DNA of 64,000 nucleotides from the NCBI RefSeq assembly GCF_028714215.1, contig NZ_JAQTMS010000014.1, positions 28,436-92,435 of the forward strand, read 5' to 3'. Shown in pieces: positions 34,760-44,286 of the stretch. This stretch comes from Rhodoferax sp. (GTDB lineage Bacteria; Pseudomonadota; Gammaproteobacteria; Burkholderiales; Burkholderiaceae_C). A program made the translations under genes and the position numbers. A model generated the notes under the pieces. That model worked only from the letters and a program-made list of their open reading frames with translations, had not been told where the DNA came from and made no database searches. Positions within the stretch are counted from its first letter, which is position 1. Each line of letters starts with the position of its first letter.

Positions 34760-35482
34760 GTGAGTTTGCGCTGGAAGTTCTGGCTGGTCACCTTGGTCAG
34801 CCTGCTGGCCGTGGTCATCACGCTGGCCTTGGGGCGCTGGCAGTTGTCGCGCGCCGGGCAGAAAATTGCCTGGCAAGCCCGCATCGACGCCCAGGCGGCG
34901 CTGCCGCCATTGAGCGGCCAGGCGCTGCTGTCGTTGGCGGACCCGGCCAGCGAGTTGCAGCGGCAAGTGGACTTGCGCGGCCGCTGGATCGCGTCGGGCA
35001 CGGTGTTCCTGGACAACCGCCAGATGAACAGCAAGCCCGGCTTGTATGTCGTGACGCCGCTGCGGCTGGAAGGCGGCAGCGCCGTGGTGCTGGTGCAGCG
35101 CGGTTGGGTGGCCAGAAATTTTGTCGACCGCAAGAGTCTGGCGAAGGTCGAAACGCCCGATGACGTGGTGGAAATTCAGGGCCGCATTGCCGCGCCGCCG
35201 TCGCGCCTGTACCAGTTTGGCGCTGCGGAGTCGGGCTTGATCCGGCAAAATCTGGATCTGGCCCAATTTGCTGCCGAGTTGGGTCTGCCCTTGCTGCCGG
35301 TTTCCGTGCAACAGACGGGTGCCGCCAGCGAGGGCTTGTTGCGCGAATGGCCGCCGGTCAGCGTCGGCGTCGAAACCCACTATGGTTATGCTTTCCAATG
35401 GTTCGCGCTGAGTGCGCTGATCGCAATTCTTTATGTCTGGTTTCAAATTGTTAGACGATTCTTCCCACCGCGCCGCTCCTGA
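34760..35482 (+). CDS. SURF1-family oxidase assembly protein
   Basis: The GTG start at 34760 is 16 bases from the divergent DUF2909 start. The family pattern is LGRWQLSRAGQK at the first helix, then QVDLRGRWIASGTVFLDNRQMNSKPGLYVVTPL and LVQRGWV, with a C-terminal helix HYGYAFQWFALSALIAILY. SURF1 helps insert heme a into subunit I. Confidence 0.92.
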   Translation: MSLRWKFWLVTLVSLLAVVITLALGRWQLSRAGQKIAWQARIDAQAALPPLSGQALLSLADPASELQRQVDLRGRWIASGTVFLDNRQMNSKPGLYVVTPLRLEGGSAVVLVQRGWVARNFVDRKSLAKVETPDDVVEIQGRIAAPPSRLYQFGAAESGLIRQNLDLAQFAAELGLPLLPVSVQQTGAASEGLLREWPPVSVGVETHYGYAFQWFALSALIAILYVWFQIVRRFFPPRRS

Positions 35483-36191
35483 CGCTGCCCCTGCGGGGGC
35501 CAGCAGCGCCGGCGATAGCCCGCTCGGTTTGACGGTTCATTCGATGCCGGCGCCGGAGCGCGTCATGGCCGCGGATGCGCAGCGCAGCCGCAACGGGCGC
35601 TGGAAGATGCTGGCTGTCTTTCTGGTTTGCGCGGCGCCGGTGCTGGCCTCTTATTTCACCTACTATGTGGTGCGTCCTGAAGGAAGGCGCAATTTCGGCG
35701 AGTTGATCGAGCCGCAGCGCCCGCTGCCCGATCAACCCGGTGTCAGCCTGAGCGGGCAGGCCGGTCCGCTGACGGCGCTCAAGGGACAATGGCTGTTGCT
35801 GAGCGTGGCGGGCGGCGCTTGCGACGAAGCCTGCAGTCGCCATCTGTACCTGCAGCGCCAGTTGCGCGAGAGCCTGGGCAAGGACAAGGACCGGCTGGAT
35901 TGGGTCTGGCTGGTCTCCGACACTGATGCCGTCAATGACAAGCTGCTGCCGGCCTTGAAGGACGCGACGGTGTTGCGCGTGGCGCCGGGCGTGCTGTCGG
36001 CCTGGCTGGCGCCGGCCAGCGGCCATCAACTGGCGGAGCATCTGTACCTGGTGGATCCGATGGGCAACTGGATGTTGCGTTTTCCGGCGGAGCTGGACAT
36101 TGCCGGTGCCAGCAAGGCGAAACGGGACCTGGAGCGCGTGCTGCGCGCCTCCGCGTCGTGGGACCAGCCCGGGCGCCCGGCCGCTCAGTAG
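35433..36191 (+). CDS. Membrane-anchored SCO-like oxidase biogenesis protein
   Basis: The ATG at 35433 overlaps surf1 by 50 bases; ATG 35544 is a possible shorter start. One membrane helix (MLAVFLVCAAPVLASYFTYY) precedes a thioredoxin-like domain. A CxxxC pair (Cys130 and Cys134 in GGACDEACSRH) occupies the position of the SCO copper site. A C-terminal HLYLVDPMGNWMLRF strand resembles the SCO sheet. The gene lies between surf1 and ctaA, supporting a role in copper or redox steps of oxidase assembly. Confidence 0.75.
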   Translation: MSGFKLLDDSSHRAAPDAAPAGASSAGDSPLGLTVHSMPAPERVMAADAQRSRNGRWKMLAVFLVCAAPVLASYFTYYVVRPEGRRNFGELIEPQRPLPDQPGVSLSGQAGPLTALKGQWLLLSVAGGACDEACSRHLYLQRQLRESLGKDKDRLDWVWLVSDTDAVNDKLLPALKDATVLRVAPGVLSAWLAPASGHQLAEHLYLVDPMGNWMLRFPAELDIAGASKAKRDLERVLRASASWDQPGRPAAQ

Positions 36192-36197
36192 CAGGGG

Positions 36198-37313
36198 ATG
36201 ACGGTGCAAGCGCTGTACGACTTCTCGCCATTGGTCCGCATGCTGTGCGTGGGCTTGTTGCTGGCGCTGGGGCCTTTGACCTGGATCTGGTACCAGCAGC
36301 GGCGCGCGACACCGCTGCGGCGGATTCGCGCACTGACGCTGCTGACGCTGTTTCTGACCTTTGACCTGCTCCTGTTTGGCGCCTTCACGCGTTTGACCGA
36401 CTCCGGTCTAGGCTGCCCCGACTGGCCGGGTTGTTATGGCCAGGCCAGTCCGCTGGCGGCCCATGGCGCTATTGCCGCCGCCCAGAGCGCCATGCCCAGC
36501 GGTCCGGTCACGCACGACAAGGCCTGGATTGAAATGATTCACCGCTACCTGGCGACCAGCGTCGGTGTGTTGATGGTGGTGCTGGCGGTCGCCGCCTGGC
36601 TGGGGCGCAGGCGTCAATCCGTACAGGCCGGAGCAAGCGTGTGGTGGCCGACACTGACCCTGCTGTGGGTCTGTCTGCAAGGCGCCTTTGGCGCGCTGAC
36701 GGTCACCATGAAGCTGTTTCCGGCGATCGTCACGCTGCACCTGCTGGGTGGCATGGTGCTGCTGGCCTTGCTCTGCGTGCAGGTGGTGCGTCTGGCCCAG
36801 CTTGACGGCGCCGCGCCGCCGGTTGCCCTGGCCTCCCCACTGCGCCGGCTGTTGTGGCTGTCGTTTGCCTTGCTGGCGCTGCAAGTGGCGCTGGGCGGCT
36901 GGGTCAGTACCAATTACGCGGTGCTGGCCTGTACCGATTTTCCAATGTGCCAGGGCAGTTGGTGGCCCTTGATGGATTTTCGGCAGGGCTTCGAGCTTTG
37001 GCGCGAACTGGGGCTGACGCACAGCGGCGCGACCATCGGCTTTGCCGCCTTGACCGCCATTCACTACGCGCATCGCCTGCTGGCGTTGCTGGTCCTGGCT
37101 TCGCTGGGGTTGCTGGCCTGGCGGCTCGGTTCGGTGCCGGCGCTGCGCCGGCCGGCGCGCTGGCTGGCCGGGCTGACCGCTTTGCAACTGGCCACCGGAC
37201 TCAGCAACGTGCTGTTCGACTGGCCCCTGCTGGTCGCCGTCCTGCACACCGGCGGGGCGGCGGCCCTGGTGCTTGTCATGAGCTGGACGCTGGCCGCCAG
37301 TCGCCGCGCATGA
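36198..37313 (+). CDS. ctaA: Heme A synthase (CtaA/Cox15)
   Basis: The ~8-helix protein carries [24 protein letters not shown], then [12 protein letters not shown] and [13 protein letters not shown] with the heme-ligand His and the Cys pairs typical of type 1 CtaA. It oxidises heme O to heme A for the terminal oxidase. Its TGA stop overlaps the ctaB ATG. Confidence 0.94.
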   Translation: MTVQALYDFSPLVRMLCVGLLLALGPLTWIWYQQRRATPLRRIRALTLLTLFLTFDLLLFGAFTRLTDSGLGCPDWPGCYGQASPLAAHGAIAAAQSAMPSGPVTHDKAWIEMIHRYLATSVGVLMVVLAVAAWLGRRRQSVQAGASVWWPTLTLLWVCLQGAFGALTVTMKLFPAIVTLHLLGGMVLLALLCVQVVRLAQLDGAAPPVALASPLRRLLWLSFALLALQVALGGWVSTNYAVLACTDFPMCQGSWWPLMDFRQGFELWRELGLTHSGATIGFAALTAIHYAHRLLALLVLASLGLLAWRLGSVPALRRPARWLAGLTALQLATGLSNVLFDWPLLVAVLHTGGAAALVLVMSWTLAASRRA

Positions 37314-38206
37314 GCAGCCCTTCGCATCCTGCTGCGCCGTCGGTGTTCCGGCAGTTCTATGCCTTGACCAAGCCGCGCGTGATTCAGTTGATTGTTTTTT
37401 GCGCCCTGATCGGCATGCTGCTGGCGGTTCCCGGCGTGCCCAGCTGGGCCGAGGTCCGGCTGGCGCTGTTGGCCTGCCTGGGCATCTGGCTGGTGGCCGG
37501 GGCGGCGGCGGCTTTCAATTGCATCGTCGAAAAAAGCATTGACGCCCGAATGAAACGCACCGCCTGGCGAGCGACCGCCATGGGCGAACTGGACGACCGG
37601 CGGACCCTGCTGTTCTCGGCCGTGCTGTGCCTGGCCGGCTCGGTCCTGCTGTATGTCTGGGTCAACCCACTGACGATGTGGTTGACCTTTGCCACTTTCA
37701 TCGGCTATGCCGTGGTCTACACGGTCATCCTGAAGCCCCTGACGCCGCAAAACATCGTGATCGGCGGTGCCTCCGGCGCCATGCCGCCGGTGCTGGGCTG
37801 GGCCGCCATGTCGGGCGATGTGGGGCCGGAAGCGCTGATTCTGTTTCTGATTATTTTTTTGTGGACGCCGCCGCATTTCTGGGCCTTGGCGCTGTACCGT
37901 GTGGAAGACTACCGCAAGTCGGGCCTGCCGATGCTGCCGGTGACGCACGGCAACCAGTTCACCCGGCTGATGGTGCTGCTGTACACCGTGATTCTGTTCG
38001 CCGCCTGCCTGATGCCTTACATCTACGGCATGAGCTCCTGGATTTACCTGATCGCGGCGCTGGTTTTGAGCGTCGGTTTTTGTCTGTATGCTTTCTACCT
38101 TTGGCGTGATTATTCGGATCAACTGGCGCGCAAGACATTTCGCTTTTCGCTGCTGCACCTGAGTCTGCTGTTTGCCGCCTTGCTGATCGACCATTATGTT
38201 TTTTGA
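37310..38206 (+). CDS. ctaB: Protoheme IX farnesyltransferase (heme O synthase)
   Basis: This UbiA-family prenyltransferase of 298 residues starts at ATG 37310. It has [35 protein letters not shown] (the Asp-rich farnesyl diphosphate site) and [17 protein letters not shown]. It makes heme O from heme B and farnesyl diphosphate, upstream of CtaA. Confidence 0.96.
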   Translation: MSSPSHPAAPSVFRQFYALTKPRVIQLIVFCALIGMLLAVPGVPSWAEVRLALLACLGIWLVAGAAAAFNCIVEKSIDARMKRTAWRATAMGELDDRRTLLFSAVLCLAGSVLLYVWVNPLTMWLTFATFIGYAVVYTVILKPLTPQNIVIGGASGAMPPVLGWAAMSGDVGPEALILFLIIFLWTPPHFWALALYRVEDYRKSGLPMLPVTHGNQFTRLMVLLYTVILFAACLMPYIYGMSSWIYLIAALVLSVGFCLYAFYLWRDYSDQLARKTFRFSLLHLSLLFAALLIDHYVF

Positions 38207-38218
38207 AGTTTGATTGAA

Positions 38219-38824
38219 ATGAACAAACGTGCTGCGCTCAAAGTCCTGGCTTCGCTGCTGGGTTTGAGTGGAACAGCCGGCTTGCTGGCTTCCTGTTCCG
38301 AGAACAAGGCCGGCTTCGCGGCGATCGACCTTACCGGTGCCGACTATGGCCGCGACTTTGCCTTGACCGACCATAACGGCCGGGCCAGGAGTTTGAAGGA
38401 TTTTGCCGGCAAGGTGGTGGTGCTGTTCTTTGGCTACACCCAGTGCCCCGATGTCTGCCCCACCACCATGGTCGAACTGGTGGCGGTGAAAAAGTTGCTG
38501 GGCCGGGATGGCGAGCGTGTGCAAGGCCTGTTCGTCACGCTCGATCCGCAGCGCGACACGCCTGAAGTGCTCAAAGCCTACGTGGAAAATTTCGACCCGA
38601 GCTTTTTGGCGCTCTACACCAGCCCCGAGAAACTGCAGGCCCTGGCCAAGGAATACAAGGTGTACTACAACAAGGTGGACGGACCGACGCCCACCAGCTA
38701 CACGCTGGACCACTCGGCCGGCAGCTACGTCTACGACGCCATGGGCAAGCTGCGCTTGTACACCCGCTACGGCAGCGGCGCCGCGGCGCTGGCGGCGGAT
38801 ATCAAGCTGCTGCTACAGCAGTAG
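38219..38824 (+). CDS. SCO1/SenC-family copper chaperone
   Basis: The start is ATG 38219. The N-terminal signal ends with lipobox LLASC (Cys26). The thioredoxin-like domain has the copper site CPDVC (Cys76, Cys80) and the third ligand His165 in TLDHSAG. It delivers copper to the CuA centre of CoxB. It ends the oxidase assembly cluster. Confidence 0.94.
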   Translation: MNKRAALKVLASLLGLSGTAGLLASCSENKAGFAAIDLTGADYGRDFALTDHNGRARSLKDFAGKVVVLFFGYTQCPDVCPTTMVELVAVKKLLGRDGERVQGLFVTLDPQRDTPEVLKAYVENFDPSFLALYTSPEKLQALAKEYKVYYNKVDGPTPTSYTLDHSAGSYVYDAMGKLRLYTRYGSGAAALAADIKLLLQQ

Positions 38825-38833
38825 GCGATCAGC

Positions 38834-40309
38834 ATGGTTGTCACGAAACAGGTTTTTGATGGCCGGCGCCTGCTGATCCTGCTCAGCGTGCTGCTGGCGC
38901 TGGGTTTTTTTGCCACCACGCTGGGCAGCTACTTCGTCTCCAAGCACGCCATCCGGGAAGCCATCATCGGACAGGAGTTGCCGCTGGCTTCCAGCAATAT
39001 CTACGTCGAGTTGCAGAAGGACCTGGTGCAGCCGGTGGTGATTTCTTCCACCATGGCGCACGACACCTTCCTGCGCGACTGGGCGCTCAGGGGTGAGCGC
39101 AACGTCGACGAGATGAACCGCTACCTGCAGGAAATCAAGACCCGTTATGGTGCTTTCAGCAGCTTTTTTGTCTCGGACCGCAGTTTCAACTACTACACCG
39201 GCAACGGGATTCTGAAACGGATCTCGGCCACCGAGCCGCGGGATGCCTGGTACTTCCGCGTGCGTGGCCTGAAGGAAGACCACGAAATCAATGTCGACCC
39301 CGATCTGGCGAATCAGGATGCCATGACCATTTTCATCAACTACCGGGTCTTTGATTTTTCCGGGCAGTACCTGGGGGCCACCGGCATCGGTCTGACGATG
39401 GACGCCATGCACCGCCGCATCAAGGACTACCAGCAACGTTACCGGCGCACCATTTATTTTGTCGATGGCCAGGGCAAGGCGGTGCTGTTTGGCGGCAACG
39501 GCGCGCCGGCCTCGCCCGATCTGCACGCCCGGCCGGGCCTGCGCGACATCATCGACCGCATCCTGCTTGAGAAGAACGGGGGCTACCAATACGAGGCCCA
39601 TGGAACCACCCACTTGCTCAACGTGCATTACGTCCCGGAACTGAAGTGGTATCTGTTTGTCGAGAAGGACGAGTCGGAGGCGCTGGCCGAGGTGCGCGAG
39701 GTCCTGTACATCAATCTGGCGATCTGTCTGGTCGTCACGCTGCTGGTGGTGCTGCTGATGAACCTGTCGCTGTCGCGCTACCAGCGCCGCATCGAGACCA
39801 TGGCCGCCACCGACAAGCTGACCGGCATGCTCAATCGCCAGGCCTTCACCATCCTGATGAGCCGGATGCTGGCGGCCTACCAGCGCCAGCCGCATCCCAT
39901 TTCGATCCTGCTGTTCGACCTGGACAATTTCAAGCAGATCAACGACCGGCACGGCCACGCGCTGGGGGACAGCGTGCTGTGCCGTGTGGCGGAGCAGCTC
40001 CAGCAAGGCTTGCGCAAGTCCGACATCGCGGTGCGCTGGGGTGGCGAGGAGTTTCTGGCGGTGCTCGACAACTGCGATAGCCAGGAGGCGTGCCAGACCG
40101 CGGAGAAAATCCGGCAACGCATCGCGCAGGAAAAATTTGAAATTGACGGTGTGCAACTGGCGTTGACGGTCAGTGTCGGCGTCAGCCAGTTCAGCGGCGA
40201 TGAGGCGGTGGAGCAAACCATCAGCCGGGCCGACGCCGGGCTTTACCAGGCCAAGAGCAGTGGGCGCAACCGGGTCTGCGTGGCAGCTGCGGCGCCGTCT
40301 TCGGCATGA
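38834..40309 (+). CDS. dCache-like sensor diguanylate cyclase
   Basis: The N-terminal helix (LLILLSVLLALGFFATTLGSY) and a second helix near residues 295-315 flank a periplasmic sensor of about 250 residues with Cache features (WYFRVRGLKEDHEINVDPDL, DFSGQYLGATGIGLTMD). The cytoplasmic GGDEF domain has an active site WGGEEF at 402-407 and an inhibitory I-site RKSD at 394-397. It should make cyclic-di-GMP and be product-inhibited. It follows sco by 9 bases and may be read through from the oxidase operon. Confidence 0.9.
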   Translation: MVVTKQVFDGRRLLILLSVLLALGFFATTLGSYFVSKHAIREAIIGQELPLASSNIYVELQKDLVQPVVISSTMAHDTFLRDWALRGERNVDEMNRYLQEIKTRYGAFSSFFVSDRSFNYYTGNGILKRISATEPRDAWYFRVRGLKEDHEINVDPDLANQDAMTIFINYRVFDFSGQYLGATGIGLTMDAMHRRIKDYQQRYRRTIYFVDGQGKAVLFGGNGAPASPDLHARPGLRDIIDRILLEKNGGYQYEAHGTTHLLNVHYVPELKWYLFVEKDESEALAEVREVLYINLAICLVVTLLVVLLMNLSLSRYQRRIETMAATDKLTGMLNRQAFTILMSRMLAAYQRQPHPISILLFDLDNFKQINDRHGHALGDSVLCRVAEQLQQGLRKSDIAVRWGGEEFLAVLDNCDSQEACQTAEKIRQRIAQEKFEIDGVQLALTVSVGVSQFSGDEAVEQTISRADAGLYQAKSSGRNRVCVAAAAPSSA

Positions 40310-40337
40310 TCCCCCCATTTGTCCCAAGGAGTCCTTA

Positions 40338-40760
40338 ATGCCCATCACCAAAGGTTATCAACAACTCGTGGCCGAGGCCATGGCCCAGGTCAAGACCTAC
40401 TCGGTGGCCGAGGTCCAGGCGCGCTTGCATGACGCCGCCGTCCAGATCGTCGATATCCGCGACATCCGCGAGCTGGCCGAGGGCACCGTGGTCGGCGCTT
40501 ACCACGCGCCGCGCGGCATGCTCGAATTCTGGGTCGATCCGGCCTCGCCCTACCACAAGCCCCTGTTTGCCGACGAGTCCAGGGAGTTCATCCTGTTCTG
40601 CGGCGCCGGCTGGCGCAGCGCCCTGGCGGCCAAGGCCTTGCAGGACATGGGCATGGGCAACGTGGCGCACATCGAGGGCGGCTACACCGAGTGGGTCAAG
40701 CAGGGCGCTCCGACCGAGACGCTGGAACAGCAAAAAGCGCGGCGCCAGAAGAAGGCCTGA
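40338..40760 (+). CDS. Rhodanese-like protein
   Basis: The start is ATG 40338 after AAGGAG. A single rhodanese domain has IVDIRDIRELAEGTVVGAYHAPRG and the active-site Cys in LFCGAGWRSALAA. It probably carries sulfur as a persulfide. The Lys/Arg-rich C-terminus is unusual but short. The substrate is unknown. Confidence 0.88.
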   Translation: MPITKGYQQLVAEAMAQVKTYSVAEVQARLHDAAVQIVDIRDIRELAEGTVVGAYHAPRGMLEFWVDPASPYHKPLFADESREFILFCGAGWRSALAAKALQDMGMGNVAHIEGGYTEWVKQGAPTETLEQQKARRQKKA

Positions 40761-40780
40761 GTGCAGGCACCGATCCCGTC

Positions 40781-41449
40781 ATGAAATTTGAAGCCATCCT
40801 GTTCGACTGCGACGGCGTGCTGGTGGACAGCGAGCCCATTACCAACGGCGTCCTGCGCGACCTGCTGGAAGAGGCCGGTTGGGTCTTGACACCCGAGGAT
40901 TGCATGCGCCTCTTTATCGGCAAGGCGGTGCGCGAAGAGCGCCAGATGATTGAGGCGGCGACCGGGCGGCCGCTGACCGAGGACTGGATGCAACTCTTCT
41001 ACGAGCGGCGCAACCGGGCGCTGGAGGCACAACTGGAGATGGTCGCCGGTGCCGACACCGCCGTGGCCGCGGCGCATGCCCACACCCGGCAGCGCATCGC
41101 CTGCGCCTCCGGTGCCGACCGCTTCAAGGTCGAAATGCAGTTGAGCAAGGTCGGGTTGATGGATTTCTTTGCCGGCCGCATCTTCAGCGGTCACGAGATG
41201 GCGCGTTCCAAGCCGGCGCCGGACGTCTACCTGGCGGCGGCGCAGCACTTGCAGGCGCCAGCGCGGCAATGTCTGGTGATCGAGGACACGCCCACCGGTG
41301 TGCTGGCCGGCGTTGCCGCCGGCGCCACGGTCTGGGCCTACTGTCCGCAGCCCGAGCAGGGGGCGGCACTGAAGCAAGCCGGCGCCAGCCATCTGTTCGG
41401 GCACATGGCCCAGTTGCCACAGTTGCTGGCCGCAACCGGTCTTGCGTAA
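40781..41449 (+). CDS. HAD-superfamily phosphatase (beta-phosphoglucomutase-like)
   Basis: The start is ATG 40781. HAD motif I is FDCDGVLVDSEP, motif II the CASGADR Ser, motif III SKPAPDVY and motif IV IEDTPTGVLAG. The helical cap (class C1) is typical of sugar-phosphate phosphatases and beta-phosphoglucomutases. The substrate is not predictable from sequence alone. Confidence 0.87.
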   Translation: MKFEAILFDCDGVLVDSEPITNGVLRDLLEEAGWVLTPEDCMRLFIGKAVREERQMIEAATGRPLTEDWMQLFYERRNRALEAQLEMVAGADTAVAAAHAHTRQRIACASGADRFKVEMQLSKVGLMDFFAGRIFSGHEMARSKPAPDVYLAAAQHLQAPARQCLVIEDTPTGVLAGVAAGATVWAYCPQPEQGAALKQAGASHLFGHMAQLPQLLAATGLA

Positions 41450-41461
41450 ACAGGAGGGCTA

Positions 41462-42514
41462 TCAGGGCTGCCCGGCGCGCCTGAATTCGCTGGGCGACTG
41501 GCCGACCCAGGCCTGAAAAGCGCGGATGAAGCTTTTCTCGTTGCGAAAGCCCACCGCCTCGGCCACCTGCTTGATGGGACGCGCGCTGCGCAGCAGCAGG
41601 TCGCGGGAGCGGCGCTGGCGCACCTCGTCTTTCAGGGTTTGCAGTGAGCTCCCTTTTTCCTTCAACTGGCGGTGCAGCGTGCGCGCCGAGACGTGCAGCA
41701 GGGCCGCCAGATCATCGGCGTTATGGCTGCGTGCCGGCTGGCTGGCCAAGGCCTGGCGCACGCGCGTCAGCAGCAGGCGGTCGTGCCGGTACTGGTGCAC
41801 GGTCAGCGGCAACGCGCGTTGCAGCATCTGTTGCAACGCCGACTCATCACGGCGCAGTGGCAGTGCCAGATAGCGTGCATCGAAGCGCAGCGCGGCCGGT
41901 GCGCTGTCGAAGGCGGTGGGGCCTGGGAACAGCACAGCGTAGACCTCGTGGTGCGGCGGCGGCGCAAAGGGAAACTGCGCGCCCAGCAGCGGCAGGCGCG
42001 AGTCGATCAACCAGCAGGCCAGGCCGTGGATATTGCGCAGCACGGAGACCAGACAGAACTCGCGCAACACACCGAGATCGCGCTGCTCGCTGATGTACAG
42101 CGTGGCCCAGTCGCCCGTCACCTTCAGGCTCAGTGTGATGTCGTCGGCGATCAGGGCGTGATGCCGGCACCAGCGCTTGAGCGCCACGCCCAGGCTGGCG
42201 GCGCTGATGGAGGCGCGCGCCAACATGCCGTAACTGCCCCAGGGCAGACGGCGGCTGAACCAGCCCAGTGCCTCGTCGTCGAGCTCCTGCATCGCGGCGC
42301 CGGAGATGCATTCCATTTGCGCGGCGCTGATGCGGGACGCTGGATCGGCCAGTTCCTTTGGCGTGATTTGTGCCACATTCAGGGCTTTGCCGGGGTCCAT
42401 TCCGCGCCGCGCGTAGGCCTCCACAATGGCCTTGACAAAAGCCATGGGTGTCACGGACTGGACAGTGGTGGCCAGGGTGCTGGAACGGGGCCGGGATGGA
42501 AGATCGGAGCGCAT
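41462..42514 (-). CDS. AraC-family transcriptional regulator (OruR-like)
   Basis: ATG 42514 is preferred over a TTG 12 codons earlier. The N-terminal ~220 residues form the Arabinose_bd-type domain (VKAIVEAYARRGMDPGKAL, LPWGSYGMLARASISAASLG). The C-terminal AraC DNA-binding domain has DDLAALLHVSARTLHRQLKEKG and IKQVAEAVGFRNEKSFIRAFQAW. It is divergent from the methylcrotonyl-CoA carboxylase genes and is the likely regulator of that operon. Confidence 0.87.
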   Translation of the reverse strand: MRSDLPSRPRSSTLATTVQSVTPMAFVKAIVEAYARRGMDPGKALNVAQITPKELADPASRISAAQMECISGAAMQELDDEALGWFSRRLPWGSYGMLARASISAASLGVALKRWCRHHALIADDITLSLKVTGDWATLYISEQRDLGVLREFCLVSVLRNIHGLACWLIDSRLPLLGAQFPFAPPPHHEVYAVLFPGPTAFDSAPAALRFDARYLALPLRRDESALQQMLQRALPLTVHQYRHDRLLLTRVRQALASQPARSHNADDLAALLHVSARTLHRQLKEKGSSLQTLKDEVRQRRSRDLLLRSARPIKQVAEAVGFRNEKSFIRAFQAWVGQSPSEFRRAGQP

Positions 42515-42648
42515 GGCCCACAGTATGCGTTCAGGTGGCACGATTTGCAACCTGGGTGACAGCCATTGAGTGCTTTATCCCTCTATCCTCAAGGCGGTAG
42601 ACAATGGCGCACAGAGCCGTCGACGCTTTGAACTTTAGAGAGAACACC

Positions 42649-44271
42649 ATGCCCCATCTGGAGACCAAACTAAAACCCCGATCCGCTGATTTTCAGGCCA
42701 ACGCCGCCGCCATGCGAGTGCTGGTGCAAGACCTCAATGTGCAAATCGCCAAGGCCGCCTTGGGTGGTGGTGAAGCGGCCCGCGCCAAACACACCGGGCG
42801 CGGCAAGTTGCTGCCGCGGGATCGCATCCAGATGCTGCTGGACCCCGGCACGCCGTTTCTGGAACTCTCGCCGCTGGCGGCCATGGGGCTGTACCGGGAT
42901 CGCGACGGCAGCGACAGCGCGCCCTGCGCCGGCGTCATTTGCGGCATCGGCCGGATCGAGGGCGTCGATTGCATGATTGTCTGCAACGATGCCACCGTCA
43001 AGGGCGGCAGCTATTTTCCGATGACCGTCAAGAAACACTTGCGAGCGCAGGAAATTGCGCAGCAAAACCGGCTGCCCTGCGTTTACCTGGTCGACTCCGG
43101 CGGCGCCAACCTGCCGACACAGGACGAGGTGTTTCCGGACCGCGAGCACTTTGGCCGCATCTTTTTCAACCAGGCCAACATGAGCGCCCTGGGCATTGCC
43201 CAGGTTGCCGTGGTGATGGGCAGTTGCACCGCCGGCGGCGCCTATGTGCCGGCGATGAGCGACGAGACCATCATCGTCAAGAACCAGGGCACCATTTTTC
43301 TCGGCGGCCCGCCGCTGGTGAAGGCCGCCACGGGCGAGGTGGTGAGTGCCGAAGACCTGGGTGGTGGCGATGTGCATACGCGCCTGTCGGGCGTGGCCGA
43401 CCATCTGGCGCAGAACGATTTGCACGCGCTGGCGCTGGCGCGCCAGGCGGTGTCGCACCTGAATCACAAGAAGGCGGTTGCGGCGGCCGTACTGGCGCCG
43501 GTGGCACCCAAATTTGCCGCCGAAGAGTTGTACGGTGTGATTCCCACCGACACGCGCAAGCCCTACGACGTGCGCGAGATCATTGCCCGCATCGTCGATG
43601 GCAGCGAATTCCATGAGTTCAAGCCGCGCTACGGCACCACGCTGGTGACCGGCTTTGCGCACATCGAGGGCATGCCGGTGGGCATCATTGCCAACAACGG
43701 TATTTTGTTCAGCGAATCGGCCCTGAAGGGCGCGCACTTCATCGAGTTGTGCTGCCAGCGCAAGATCGCCCTGGTGTTCCTGCAGAACATCACCGGCTTC
43801 ATGGTCGGGCGCAAGTACGAAAACGAAGGCATTGCGCGCAACGGCGCCAAGATGGTGACGGCGGTCGCCACGGCGGCGGTGCCCAAGTTCACCATCATCA
43901 TCGGCGGCAGTTTCGGCGCCGGCAACTACGGCATGTGCGGCCGTGCCTACAGCCCGCGCTTTTTGTGGATGTGGCCTAACGCCCGCATCTCGGTGATGGG
44001 CGGCGAGCAGGCGGCCAGCGTGCTGGCGACGGTGCGGCGCGACGGCATCGAAGAGCGCGGCGGCAGTTGGAGCAAGGAAGAGGAAGAAGCCTTCCGGGCG
44101 CCGATCCGCAACCAGTACGAGAGCCAGGGGCATCCCTATTTCGCCACGGCCCGCCTGTGGGACGACGGCATCATCGACCCGGCCGACACGCGCCGCGTGC
44201 TGGCCTTGGGACTCAGTGCCGCGCTCAACGCACCGCTGCCCGATACCCAGTTCGGCGTGTTCCGGATGTAA
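42649..44271 (+). CDS. liuB: Methylcrotonyl-CoA carboxylase beta subunit
   Basis: This 540-residue carboxyltransferase starts at ATG 42649. It has LEL...GMGLYRD-like sequence, [40 protein letters not shown] and [28 protein letters not shown], all characteristic of MccB/LiuB rather than propionyl-CoA carboxylase. With the next gene it carboxylates 3-methylcrotonyl-CoA in leucine breakdown. Confidence 0.93.
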   Translation: MPHLETKLKPRSADFQANAAAMRVLVQDLNVQIAKAALGGGEAARAKHTGRGKLLPRDRIQMLLDPGTPFLELSPLAAMGLYRDRDGSDSAPCAGVICGIGRIEGVDCMIVCNDATVKGGSYFPMTVKKHLRAQEIAQQNRLPCVYLVDSGGANLPTQDEVFPDREHFGRIFFNQANMSALGIAQVAVVMGSCTAGGAYVPAMSDETIIVKNQGTIFLGGPPLVKAATGEVVSAEDLGGGDVHTRLSGVADHLAQNDLHALALARQAVSHLNHKKAVAAAVLAPVAPKFAAEELYGVIPTDTRKPYDVREIIARIVDGSEFHEFKPRYGTTLVTGFAHIEGMPVGIIANNGILFSESALKGAHFIELCCQRKIALVFLQNITGFMVGRKYENEGIARNGAKMVTAVATAAVPKFTIIIGGSFGAGNYGMCGRAYSPRFLWMWPNARISVMGGEQAASVLATVRRDGIEERGGSWSKEEEEAFRAPIRNQYESQGHPYFATARLWDDGIIDPADTRRVLALGLSAALNAPLPDTQFGVFRM

Positions 44272-44286
44272 TGAAAAGAGACCACC

